DNA from: Streptomyces sp. NRRL F-6131
GTDB lineage: Bacteria > Actinomycetota > Actinomycetes > Streptomycetales > Streptomycetaceae
DNA length: 64,000 nt
Reading direction: 5' to 3'
Assembly (NCBI GenBank): GCA_000719695.1
Contig: JOHN01000011.1
Location: 62,001 to 126,000 of the forward strand
Numbering within the stretch: position 1 is the first letter of the stretch; each line of letters opens with the position of its first letter. A program made the translations under genes and the position numbers. Of the stretch, positions 16,172-24,830 are shown piece by piece. Under the pieces are notes generated by a model. The model saw nothing but the letters and a program-made list of their open reading frames with translations. It was not told the DNA's origin and searched no databases.

Positions 16172-19100
16172 CTACCGGACCGTGGTGCCGGCCCAGGCGC
16201 GGTTGCCGAGGAGCGTCTTGACGTCCGAGGCGAAGCCGTTGTCGGGGTTCACCTGGTACCCGAGCTCGTAGAGGGTGTCCTTGTCCCAGCCGGTGGTCAG
16301 CAGCCGGACCGGGACGTCGCCGGGGTGGGCCTGGAGGGCGAGCTTGAGCTCGGCGACGATCTCGGGGGTGATCCGGGCGGCCGGGACGCTGATCTGGACC
16401 GGGGGCTTGGTGCCGAGCTCGGCGGAGGAGACGTCGAGGGTGGTGAGCTCCTGCCCGAAGATGCTCAGCGAGCCGTCGCGCTCGTTGAGGCGGCCGCGCA
16501 CCGAGACGACGTTGTCCTCCACCATCTGCTCGGCCATCAGGTTGTACGTGGCGGGGAAGAAGAGCACCTCGACCGAGCCGTCGCGGTCGGCGACGGTGAT
16601 GATCGCCCACGCGTTGCCGGCCTTGTTGATCCGGCGGTCCACCGCGGTGATCAGGCCGGAGAGGCGCACCTCGCCCTCGGTCCGGCCGGAGCCGAGGAGG
16701 TCGGCGATCGAGGTGTCGCGGTTCTGGGCCAGGATGTGCTCGGCGCCGTCCAGCGGGTGGCTGGAGACGTAGAGGCCGAGCATCTCGCGTTCCAGGGAGA
16801 GGAGTTGGCGGCGCGGCCACTCGCGGTCGGTGAGCTGGAAGTCCAGGCCGATGCCGCCGCCCTCCTCGGCGTCGAGCGCGCCGAAGAGGTCGTCCTGGCC
16901 GATCGCCTGCTGCTTCTTCACCCCGGTGACGGCGTCGATCGCGCTCTCGTGGACGGTGCTCAGCGAGAGCCGGGTGTGCCCGAGCGAGTCGAACGCGCCC
17001 GCCTTGACCAGGGAGTCGACGGTGCGCTTGTTGCACACCACCAGCTCGACCTTGTCCAGGAAGTCCGGGAAGGAGGTGTACTTGCCCTTCTCGGCGCGGG
17101 TGGCGACCAGCGACTCGATGACCGGGACGCCGACGTTGCGCACCGCCTTGAGGCCGAAGCGGACGTCGCTGCCGACGGCGGTGAAGTCGACCACCGACTC
17201 GTTGACGTCGGGGGAGAGGATCCGGATGCCCATCTGCCGGCACTCGGCCAGGTAGACCGCCATCTTGTCCTTGTCGTCGGCGACCGAGGTGAGCAGGGCG
17301 GCCATGTACTCGGCGGGGTAGTTGGCCTTGAGGTAGGCGGTCTGGTACGAGACCAGTCCGTAGGCGGCGGAGTGCGATTTGTTGAAGGCGTAGCCGGCGA
17401 ACGGGACCAGGACGTCCCAGACGGCCTGGATGGCCTCGTCGGAGTAGCCGCGCTCCTTGCAGCCGGCGTGGAAGGGGACGAACTCCTTCTCCAGGACCTC
17501 CTTCTTCTTCTTGCCCATCGCCCGGCGGAGCAGGTCGGCCTGGCCGAGCGAGTAGCCGGCGAGCACCTGCGCCGCTCGCTGCACCTGCTCCTGGTAGACG
17601 ATCAGTCCGTAGGTCGGGCCGAGGACGTCCTTGAGCGGCTCCTCCAGCTCGGGGTGGATCGGGATGATCTCCTGCTGGGCGTTCTTGCGGAGCGCGTAGT
17701 TGGTGTGCGAGTTCATGCCCATCGGGCCGGGCCGGTACAGCGCGGAGACGGCGGAGATGTCGGCGAACTCGGTGGGCTTCATCAGCTTGAGCAGGGCGCG
17801 CATGGGGCCGCCGTCGAGCTGGAAGACGCCGAGGGTGTCGCCGCGGGCGAGCAGCTGGTAGGTGGTGGGGTCGTCGATCGGGATCTTCTCGATGTCGACG
17901 TCGACGCCCCGGTTGGCCTTCACGATCTTGATGCAGTGGTCGATGATGCCCAGGTTCCGCAGACCCAGGAAGTCCATCTTGATCAGGCCCATGGCTTCGC
18001 ACGACGGGTAGTCGAAGCCGGTGATGATCACGCCGTCCTTGTCCCGCATGTGCAGCGGGATCAGGTCGAGCAGCGGTGTCGAGGAGAGGATGACGGCGGC
18101 GGCGTGCACTCCGGTGCCGCGGATCAGGCCCTCGATGCCGAGCCCGGTGTCGATGATCTTCTTGACGTCGGACTCGTTCTCGTACAGCGAGCGGATCTCG
18201 GTGCCCTCGTTGTACCGGGGGTGCTTGTCGTTGAAGAGGTCGGCCAGCGGGACGCCCTTGCCCATGACGTCCGGCGGCATCGCCTTGGTGATTCGGTCGC
18301 CCATCGCGAAGGGGTAGCCGAGGATGCGGTTGGCGTCCTTGACGGCGGCCTTGGCCTTGATCGTGCCGAAGGTGTTGACCTGGGCGGTGTAGGCGGAGCC
18401 GTACTTCTCGGTGACGTAGCGCACCATCTGGTCGCGCTGGCGGTCGTCGAAGTCGATGTCGACGTCCGGGGGGTTGATGCGCTCGGGGTTGAGGAACCGC
18501 TCGAACAGCAGGTCGTGCTCCAGCGGGTCCAGCTCGGTGATCCGGGTCAGGTAGGAGACCATCGAGCCGGCCGCCGAGCCTCGGCCCGGGCCGACCGGGA
18601 TGCCGTTGTCCCGGGCGTACTGGCAGATGTCGGCGACCACGAGGAAGTAGGCGTCGAAGCCCATCGGGGAGATGACGCCCATCTCCAGCTCGACCCGGTC
18701 CAGCACCTCCTGGCTCGGGTTGTCGCCGTAGCGGTGCTGGAGCCCGGCGGCGATCTTCTGGCGCAGGAACGAGGCCTGGGTCTCGCCCTCGGGCACGTCG
18801 AACTGCGGCATCCGGTCGACGTACGTGAACACCTCGTCGTACGACTCGACCCGCTCCGCGATGGCCAGCGTGTTGTCGCAGGCCTCGGGCAGCTCGCGGA
18901 AGAGCTCGCGCATCTCCTCGGCGGTCTTGACGTAGTAACCGGTGCCCTGGAACTTGAACCGGTTCGGGTCGTCCTTGTTCTTGCCCACGCCGACACAGAG
19001 CAGGCTGTCGTGGGCGTCCGCCTGGTCGGCGGTGACGTAGTGCGAGTCGTTGGTGGCCAGCAGCGGGATGTTCAGCTGCTTGGCGAGGCGCAGCAGGTCC

Positions 19101-19729
19101 TCGCGCACGTCCTGCTCGATGGAGAGGCCGTGGTCCATCAGCTCCAGGAAGTAGTTCTCCTTGCCGAAGATGTCCTGGTAGGCGCCGGCGGCCTTGACGG
19201 CCTCCTCGTACTGCCCGAGCCGCAGCCGGGTCTGCACCTCGCCCGAGGGGCAGCCGGTGGTGGCGATGATCCCGGTGGCGTTGGCGGCGATCAGCTCGCG
19301 GTCCATCCGGGGCTTCATGTAGTAGCCCTCCATCGACGCGAGCGAGGAGAGCTTGAAGAGGTTCCGCAGGCCGGCGGCGTTCTGCGCCCACATGGTCATG
19401 TGGGTGTAGCGGCCGCCGCCGGAGACGTCCTTGCCGCCCTCGCCGTCCGCGCTGGCCGGCCGCTGGCCGCCGGGCGACCAGAACACCTGCTTCTTGTGGA
19501 AGCGCGAGGACGGGGCGACGTACGCCTCGATGCCGATGATCGGCTTGACGCCGGTCTTGGCGGCGGCGTGGAAGAACTCGTAGGCACCGAACATGTTGCC
19601 GTGGTCGCTCATCGCGATGGCGGGCATGCCCTGTCTCTCCGCCTCGGCGAAGAGCTTCCCGTTCTTCGCGGCCCCGTCCAGCATCGAGTACTCGGTGTGG
19701 ACGTGCAGGTGCGCGAAGCTGTCGGACAC
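16172..19729 (-). CDS. dnaE: DNA polymerase III alpha subunit (DnaE1 type)
   Basis: Replicative polymerase catalytic subunit of 1185 residues, the usual length for actinobacterial DnaE1. Seen in order: an N-terminal PHP domain (FAHLHVHTEYSMLDGA and MSDHGNMFGAYEF), the palm with GPGRGSAAGSMVSYL and the catalytic acidic motif PDVDIDFDD near residue 430, fingers with YRPGPMGMNSH and AFNKSHSAAYG, then the OB fold (ATYNLMAEQ region). The GTG at 19729 (SDSFAHLHV) is chosen by family alignment, with GAGGAG about 10 nt upstream. It ends at a shared terminator. Divergent from the Ser/Thr kinase gene. Confidence 0.97.
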   Translation of the reverse strand: MSDSFAHLHVHTEYSMLDGAAKNGKLFAEAERQGMPAIAMSDHGNMFGAYEFFHAAAKTGVKPIIGIEAYVAPSSRFHKKQVFWSPGGQRPASADGEGGKDVSGGGRYTHMTMWAQNAAGLRNLFKLSSLASMEGYYMKPRMDRELIAANATGIIATTGCPSGEVQTRLRLGQYEEAVKAAGAYQDIFGKENYFLELMDHGLSIEQDVREDLLRLAKQLNIPLLATNDSHYVTADQADAHDSLLCVGVGKNKDDPNRFKFQGTGYYVKTAEEMRELFRELPEACDNTLAIAERVESYDEVFTYVDRMPQFDVPEGETQASFLRQKIAAGLQHRYGDNPSQEVLDRVELEMGVISPMGFDAYFLVVADICQYARDNGIPVGPGRGSAAGSMVSYLTRITELDPLEHDLLFERFLNPERINPPDVDIDFDDRQRDQMVRYVTEKYGSAYTAQVNTFGTIKAKAAVKDANRILGYPFAMGDRITKAMPPDVMGKGVPLADLFNDKHPRYNEGTEIRSLYENESDVKKIIDTGLGIEGLIRGTGVHAAAVILSSTPLLDLIPLHMRDKDGVIITGFDYPSCEAMGLIKMDFLGLRNLGIIDHCIKIVKANRGVDVDIEKIPIDDPTTYQLLARGDTLGVFQLDGGPMRALLKLMKPTEFADISAVSALYRPGPMGMNSHTNYALRKNAQQEIIPIHPELEEPLKDVLGPTYGLIVYQEQVQRAAQVLAGYSLGQADLLRRAMGKKKKEVLEKEFVPFHAGCKERGYSDEAIQAVWDVLVPFAGYAFNKSHSAAYGLVSYQTAYLKANYPAEYMAALLTSVADDKDKMAVYLAECRQMGIRILSPDVNESVVDFTAVGSDVRFGLKAVRNVGVPVIESLVATRAEKGKYTSFPDFLDKVELVVCNKRTVDSLVKAGAFDSLGHTRLSLSTVHESAIDAVTGVKKQQAIGQDDLFGALDAEEGGGIGLDFQLTDREWPRRQLLSLEREMLGLYVSSHPLDGAEHILAQNRDTSIADLLGSGRTEGEVRLSGLITAVDRRINKAGNAWAIITVADRDGSVEVLFFPATYNLMAEQMVEDNVVSVRGRLNERDGSLSIFGQELTTLDVSSAELGTKPPVQISVPAARITPEIVAELKLALQAHPGDVPVRLLTTGWDKDTLYELGYQVNPDNGFASDVKTLLGNRAWAGTTVR

Positions 19730-19896
19730 GGCGCTGGACTCCTCGGCAGGACGACGGTACGGGCAAGCGGTCAAGGCTAGTCGGTCGGCGTCCCCGACAC
19801 GCCGCCCAGGGGTACCGGGCGCGTGACCTCGACCACCCCGGCCGGCTCCTCGGGGGTGTCCGGCCGGCCGGTCGCGCCGCGCTGCCCCGACGGTTC

Positions 19897-19928
19897 CGTG
19901 ACCTTGATCCCTTTCGTGACCTTGATCC
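19897..19928. repeat. 14-bp direct repeat upstream of the kinase gene
   Basis: CGTGACCTTGATCC occurs at 19897-19910 and 19915-19928, with an 18-bp period, in the 288-bp gap between dnaE and the kinase. It could be a regulator site or part of a promoter. Confidence 0.6.
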
Positions 19929-20017
19929 AACCCGCGGACGGGCCCGGGACCGATACGGTCGGCTCCGGGGGGCGTGAGGCGTGGACGTCGCGCCGGGGTC
20001 GAGGGGAGTGTGGGGCG

Positions 20018-21838
20018 ATGCAGCCGCTGGCAGCGGACGATCCGCGGCAGGTGGGCGAGTACCGGCTGCTGCGGCGGCTCGGCGCGGGCGGGATGGGCCG
20101 GGTCTACCTGGGCCGGACGGCGGGCGGGCGGGTCGTGGCCGTCAAGGTGGTCCGGCCGGACCTGGTGGGCGACGCCGACTTCCGGGCCCGGTTCCGGCAG
20201 GAGGTCGCGGCGGCCCGCCGGGTCGGCGGGGCCTGGACGGCGCCGGTCCTGGACGCCGACACCGAGGGCGCCCACCCCTGGGTGGCCACCGGCTACGTCG
20301 CCGGGCCCGCGCTCATCGCCGCGGTGCGGGACTTCGGGCCGCTGCCCGAGCCGGCCGTGCGGACGCTGGGCGTCGGTCTGGCCGAGGCGCTCGCCCAGGT
20401 GCACGGGCTCGGCCTGGTGCACCGGGACGTCAAGCCGTCGAACGTGCTGCTGACCCTGGACGGCCCCCGGCTGATCGACTTCGGCATCGCCCGCGCGCTG
20501 GACGCCACCACCGTGCTCACCCAGTCCGGCCAGGTGGTCGGCTCGCCGGGGTTCATGTCGCCGGAGCAGGCGAACGGACGGTCGGCCGGGCCGGCCAGTG
20601 ACGTCTTCTCGCTCGGTGCGGTGCTCGCGTACGCGGCGACCGGCGCGATGCCGTTCGGCTCCGGGGTGAGCACGCCCGTCCTGCTCTACCGGGTGGTGCA
20701 CGAGGAGCCGGACCTCTCCGGGCTGGCCCCCGGACCGCTGCGCTCGATCGTGCTCGACTGCCTGGCCAAGGACCCGGCCGTCCGTCCGACGCCCGACCGG
20801 CTGCGGGAGTGGCTGGACGACGACGGCGCGGCCGCTGCCCGGCTGGGGCGCGGGGACTGGCTGCCGCAGGGGCTGGCGGCGGCGGTCGGGCGCAGCGCCG
20901 TGCAGCTGCTGGAGCTGGAGGAGGAGCGGGAGGCGCGGGACGGGCGGGAGGCGGCGGCCCCGGTGACGGCGGCGCCCGGGTTCGATCCGCTGGCGCCGTC
21001 GGTCCCGCCAGGCTCGTCGGTCCCGCCGGGCTTCGGGCCGCCGCCGGCCTTCGGCCCGCCGCCCGGAGGCCCGTACGCGTCGACCCCGCCCCCGATCCCG
21101 GCCCCACCGCCGGCGGTACCGGTCACGAGGACGGTCCACGGGCCGGTCCCGACGCCGCGGCGCGGCCGGGGGGCGTACGGCGCGGTGGCGTCCGTGCTGG
21201 CCGTCGCGCTGCTGGCGGGCGGGGGGTACCTGCTGTTCCAGAACCTGCGGAACGACGACGACGGGCGGACCGACGGTGCCGCCGCCGCGGCGAAGCCGAG
21301 CGCGAGCAGCACCCCGCCGAAGCCGCCCGCGACCACCCCGGCCGCCGACCCGACCCGCCCCACCGGCCCGGCGTCCTCCCCGACCGCCGGCGCGACGGCG
21401 CCCGACGGCCCGGCCTCGGAGAGCCCCGAACCCACCGACGAAGGCTCCGAGCCCTCCCCGTCCCCGACCGACCCGGGGCCGGGCGTCATCCCGGCGAAGT
21501 ACCTCGGGACCTGGGTCGGCGAGACCAGGTCCGCCGACGGGGACGTCCTCACCCTCACCCTCACGCTCGCCCAGTCGGCGCCGAGCGAGCGGACGAGCAG
21601 GATCCGCTCGGAGTCGGCGAAGACCGGCGCCTGGTGCGAGAGCGACTGGACGCTCAGCAGCGCCGACGACACCAAGGTCGTCTACGCCTCCCGGTTGAGG
21701 GGCTCCTCGCCCGGGGAGGGCTGCGCCTCGGAGCGTTCGACGTACCGCTCGGTGACGGTGACGCCGGAGGACGCCCTCCGGTACAGCGTGGACTTCAGCA
21801 AGCCGCAGAACTACGTGGTGCTGCGGAAGAAGGGCTGA
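20018..21838 (+). CDS. Membrane-anchored Ser/Thr protein kinase
   Basis: Hanks-type kinase of 606 residues. Seen: P-loop GAGGMGRVYLG near residue 21, VAVKVV (ATP Lys), HRDVKPSN catalytic loop near residue 137, DFGIA, and SPEQ activation-segment end. After the kinase (to about 270) comes a Pro-rich juxtamembrane linker, a single membrane helix near residues 384-405 (VASVLAVALLAGGGYLLF), a Ser/Thr/Pro-rich stalk, and a 110-residue extracytoplasmic domain with two Cys that is not a PASTA repeat. The ATG at 20018 (MQPLAADDP) is preferred over a longer frame lacking conservation. Likely a sensor kinase for an external signal. Confidence 0.9.
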   Translation: MQPLAADDPRQVGEYRLLRRLGAGGMGRVYLGRTAGGRVVAVKVVRPDLVGDADFRARFRQEVAAARRVGGAWTAPVLDADTEGAHPWVATGYVAGPALIAAVRDFGPLPEPAVRTLGVGLAEALAQVHGLGLVHRDVKPSNVLLTLDGPRLIDFGIARALDATTVLTQSGQVVGSPGFMSPEQANGRSAGPASDVFSLGAVLAYAATGAMPFGSGVSTPVLLYRVVHEEPDLSGLAPGPLRSIVLDCLAKDPAVRPTPDRLREWLDDDGAAAARLGRGDWLPQGLAAAVGRSAVQLLELEEEREARDGREAAAPVTAAPGFDPLAPSVPPGSSVPPGFGPPPAFGPPPGGPYASTPPPIPAPPPAVPVTRTVHGPVPTPRRGRGAYGAVASVLAVALLAGGGYLLFQNLRNDDDGRTDGAAAAAKPSASSTPPKPPATTPAADPTRPTGPASSPTAGATAPDGPASESPEPTDEGSEPSPSPTDPGPGVIPAKYLGTWVGETRSADGDVLTLTLTLAQSAPSERTSRIRSESAKTGAWCESDWTLSSADDTKVVYASRLRGSSPGEGCASERSTYRSVTVTPEDALRYSVDFSKPQNYVVLRKKG

Positions 21839-21840
21839 TC

Positions 21841-22200
21841 CGTACCAGCGAGGAGGTGCGCGCGGCCTGCCGCAGCAACTGGGAGTACCGGGGCGTCGAC
21901 GCGGTCCCGATGCGCGACATGCCCGACGAGCTCGCCGCCCACCTGGAGGACGCCGAGGCCGCCGGACGCACCCCCGAGGACGTCGTCGGCCGCGACGTCC
22001 GGTCCTTCGCCGCCGACCGGGCCCGGGCCCGCACCCCGCTCTCCCGCCGGCGCCCCGGATCGCCGCGATGGCCTCCTTCGTCCTCGGCGGCCTGCTGCTG
22101 CTCACCCTCCTGGTGCGGCGCAGCACCGAACTGGACGTGACCGCCGACCGGATCGCCTTCTTCGCGGCCGTCGCGGCGGTCACCGTCGCCGCGACCGGGG
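21841..22200 (+). pseudogene. Remnant of a membrane protein gene (frameshifted, truncated)
   Basis: Directly after the kinase stop, a well-biased frame reads RTSEEVRAACRSNWEYRGVD and on through HLEDAEAAGRTPEDVVG until about 22055, then coding character jumps to another frame (ASFVLGGLLLLTLLV, a membrane helix) up to about 22195. The N-terminal part resembles the short helical domain found before membrane segments in many streptomycete proteins next to PadR regulators. No start codon with a ribosome site is visible, and the C-terminus is lost at the junction with the next fragment. Confidence 0.6.
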
Positions 22201-22740
22201 ACCCCGCAGGGCGGGAATCCGCCGCCGACGTCCACCGTCAACCGGCCGTCGGCGGCCTTCGCCAGGCTCCGCAGTACCTCCGCCCAGGACACCAGCGCCT
22301 CCCGGTACGCCTCCGGCCCGGACAGCGTCGCCACCCCGACGTGCACGCTCCGCACCGGCAGTCCGGCCCGGCCCAGCAGCTCCCTGGCCCGCTCCACCTC
22401 GGCCGGCAGCAGCCCGAGCCGCGACCACGCGCCGTCACCACCCCGGGTCGCGAGCCGCAGCCCCACCGGCGGCCACCCGCCGGGCAGTTCGGGCAGGTGG
22501 AGCAGCTCGCGCAGCTCGGTCAGCGAGTCGACGTGGACCAGCACGCCGAGCCGCGCCGCCCGGGTCAGCTCCGCCGGGCTCTTCACCGGCCCGTCGAAGA
22601 AGATCCGCTCCGGAGCGAAGCCGGCCGCCAGCGCCGGCGGTGCAGCACCTCCCGGCTCGGTTCGTTCGTACGGCCGCGCAGCACGATAGGCGAGCCCGAC
22701 CGGCTTGTCAGTGCCGCCCCGCCGGGGCGCACCGGTCGCG
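22201..22740 (-). pseudogene. Remnant of a fold-III PLP decarboxylase (LysA-like) gene
   Basis: On the minus strand, coding-like sequence reads GFAPERIFFDGPVKSPAEL, VHVDSLTELREL and DVGGGFPP, which match the alanine-racemase-fold barrel of diaminopimelate/ornithine-type decarboxylases. The reading frame changes near 22640, no intact N-terminus with the PLP Lys is found, and the match stops abruptly after DVGGGFP at about 22205, where the plus-strand fragment ends. It is therefore a broken internal piece, not a working enzyme. Confidence 0.6.
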
Positions 22741-22799
22741 GGGGTCGTCGTCGACCGCCGCGACCGGCCCGCCGAGGCGTCGCGGGTGCTGCGGTGGTG

Positions 22800-24611
22800 T
22801 CAGGCGGGACGCGCGCCCACCGGCTCGTCGGCGGCGAGGAGGTACGGGCGCAGCCGCTCCCAGCCCCGCGACTCGTACCAGGTCCGGTCGAAGCCGGCGA
22901 CCGGCGGGACGTGCAGGGCGCCGCCCTGCAGGCCGTGGGCGAGGGTGCGCCACAGCTCGTCGACCAGGGAGCAGTGGCGCACCGCCTCGGCCAGTTCGGC
23001 GGTGGTGAACGGCGGGCCCTCCATCCGGACCAGCCGGATGTCGTAGCAGCCGCGGTAGCCGTGGCCGAAGACGGTGAACGGCGGGTGCCAGACCTGCGCG
23101 CCGGGCGCGCGGATCGTGTACCGCACCCGGGAGGCGACATGGCCGCCGTGGTGGTGCTCGGCGTGCTCCGCGATGTCGGGCACCTGCGGCGGGAAGAAGT
23201 AGTGCCGCTTCTCGGGGATCTCCGCCCGGTCGTACTCGCCCGGTGCGAAGTGCCAGCGGTTGTACATCATCCGCTGGGCGGCCCGCCACAGGATCGGCGC
23301 GGTCTCGTCGCCGACCTCGGCCATCCGGGTCGGGTGCGGGAGGCAGCAGCAGAAGAAGTCGCCCTTCTTCAGCGCCAGCACACCGTCCGGGCTGCCGGGG
23401 CGGGCGCCGCGCAGTCCGGACAGGTCGCGCACCGAGCTGCTCATGCCGTAGTCGGCGTCGGTGGCCACGATCGACGACAGCACGATCGCGCCGAGCAGTT
23501 CGCCGACCGCGCCGCCCCGGTCACCGAACGCCGAGCCGACCGAGCCGGCCGGGTCGGCCGGGTCGGTCGGCTCGGACCGTGCCTCGGCGGTCGCGTCGAG
23601 GGCGACGGCGGCCAGGGTCATCGCCCGCAGGTCCGCCCGGACGTCGCCGGTGGGGGAGACCCCGAGGTTCAGCCGGCCGTGCCGGTCGACCAGTTCGGGC
23701 ATGGTCCGGGGGTCGCGAGGCAGCGGGAAGTCCAGCAGGCGCTCGTTCTTCACGAAGGTCAGCCCGTTGATCCGCCGGTAGCGCATCAGCTCCGAGCGGT
23801 CGACGTCGTGCATCAACTCCCTGACCAGTTCGGCGAGTTCCAGCAACGGGAGGCCCGCGGCGCTGCCCGGGCCGCGGTCCAGCGCGCCGCAGTACTGGGC
23901 GTGCCGGTCGAGCAGGAACGCCCGCAGGCCGGTGGCGGAGAGCTGGAGGCCGTTGAACTCCTCGAAGCGCACCGAACGACCGCTGACGAAGAGGCAGTAG
24001 GCGAGGACGACGAACAGCCGGTCGGCCGGCCGCCAGTCGTCGACCGGGGCCTCCCGCAGGCCGGCCAGCAGACCCTGCCGGGTCAGGGTGTTGGTGCCCG
24101 CGTCGGACTTGGAGAAGACGTCGCGGCCGATCAGGATGTAGACGCTCTCGACCCGTTCGACCCAGTCGGCGAGCCGGGCGAGCCGTTCGTCCAGCTCGCC
24201 GTTCTTCTCCCAGGTGCGCAGCAGGGTGTCGGCCTCCTGCCGGTCGGCGCTCTCCCGGGCCTCGATCACCCGGGCCTCCTCGGCCACGGCGTCGAGCACC
24301 TCCGCCGGGACCGACAGGGCGCCGAGGTGCTCGACGCCCGGTTCGGGCGGTTCGCCGGGCGCCCAGAGCGACAGTCCGGCCAGCGGTGACCGGGTGACCG
24401 GCACCAGGCCGGCGGCGGGACGTCCGGCCGTCGGCACGAACGCGACGTCGGGGCGGCCGAGGACGTGCTGCACCAGCAGCGACTCCCAGGGGGTGAGCCG
24501 GGAGCAGACCAGCCGCAGGGGTATCCGGCCGTTCCTGGTGAGCTCCGTGAGCAGGAGGGTGGTGGCGTCGGCTCCGGCGGCGGTCGGGCCGTCGGGGACC
24601 GCGGGGGTCAT
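22800..24611 (-). CDS. 603-residue protein of unknown family, last gene of the lysine/ATP-grasp operon
   Basis: I do not recognise a family. There is no signal peptide or clear membrane helix. Visible features: a Leu-rich helical N-terminal part (TELTRNGRIPLRLVCSRLTP), a segment YILIGRDVFSKSDAGTN, a three-Cys run (FFCCCLPHPTR near residue 425), a His-rich stretch (HAEHHHGGHV near residue 500) and a Trp/His-rich end. The Cys and His clusters could bind metal. Translation starts at ATG 24611, whose first bases overlap the stop of the 44-codon gene (ATGA). The frame stays open upstream, but codon bias there favours the small gene. Position at the operon end suggests a tailoring or unusual biosynthetic enzyme. 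Confidence 0.7.
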   Translation of the reverse strand: MTPAVPDGPTAAGADATTLLLTELTRNGRIPLRLVCSRLTPWESLLVQHVLGRPDVAFVPTAGRPAAGLVPVTRSPLAGLSLWAPGEPPEPGVEHLGALSVPAEVLDAVAEEARVIEARESADRQEADTLLRTWEKNGELDERLARLADWVERVESVYILIGRDVFSKSDAGTNTLTRQGLLAGLREAPVDDWRPADRLFVVLAYCLFVSGRSVRFEEFNGLQLSATGLRAFLLDRHAQYCGALDRGPGSAAGLPLLELAELVRELMHDVDRSELMRYRRINGLTFVKNERLLDFPLPRDPRTMPELVDRHGRLNLGVSPTGDVRADLRAMTLAAVALDATAEARSEPTDPADPAGSVGSAFGDRGGAVGELLGAIVLSSIVATDADYGMSSSVRDLSGLRGARPGSPDGVLALKKGDFFCCCLPHPTRMAEVGDETAPILWRAAQRMMYNRWHFAPGEYDRAEIPEKRHYFFPPQVPDIAEHAEHHHGGHVASRVRYTIRAPGAQVWHPPFTVFGHGYRGCYDIRLVRMEGPPFTTAELAEAVRHCSLVDELWRTLAHGLQGGALHVPPVAGFDRTWYESRGWERLRPYLLAADEPVGARPA

Positions 24612-24742
24612 GACCGCGCTCCCGGCCCGGAGGGCCCGGCGTGGCGGTCGGTGGAAGGGGGTTCGGTCCTGCTGCGATCGGCGGGGCTGCCGAGGCCGCG
24701 GGAACGCGCGAGGATCGAGCAGATGACTCCAAGTGTCGCCAT
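24608..24742 (-). CDS. Small 44-residue peptide gene inside the operon
   Basis: A 45-codon frame begins MATLGVICSILARSRGLG and continues through SPADRSRTEPPSTDRHAG to a Ser/Pro/Gly/Arg tail. The first third is hydrophobic with one Cys; the rest is hydrophilic and has no Lys. Its TGA overlaps the ATG of the 603-residue gene by 4 nt, the same coupling used through the whole operon, and its codons are better biased than the overlapping upstream extension of that gene. The ribosome site is modest (GGAAAG/AGGA). It could be a ribosomal peptide substrate, a carrier, or a small membrane-associated protein. No homolog is known to me. Confidence 0.45.
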   Translation of the reverse strand: MATLGVICSILARSRGLGSPADRSRTEPPSTDRHAGPSGPGARS

Positions 24743-24830
24743 GGTCCTGACTTTCCATCGGAAGTGACAGATCGAAAGGTGCGAAGCGGAACGCGGTTGC
24801 GGGGCGGAACGAGGTGCGGAGGCGCGGCGG

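Noticed and set aside
15797..19780. 1327-codon plus-strand frame opposite dnaE
   Set aside because: Composition of an antisense shadow (Val/Gly/Asp/Arg-rich); dnaE on the other strand is unmistakable.
22068..24389. 773-codon plus-strand frame across the 603-residue gene
   Set aside because: Only its first 45 residues look real (membrane-protein remnant); the rest is shadow of the minus-strand gene.
24608..24742. LysW-type amino-group carrier protein partnering the ATP-grasp enzyme
   Set aside because: It lacks the Cys/His zinc ribbon and the acidic C-terminal EDWGE-like tail of LysW.
24612..24758. N-terminal extension of the 603-residue protein to an ATG at 24758
   Set aside because: Poorer codon bias than the 44-codon frame in the same DNA, and ATG 24611 has the ATGA coupling seen through the operon.
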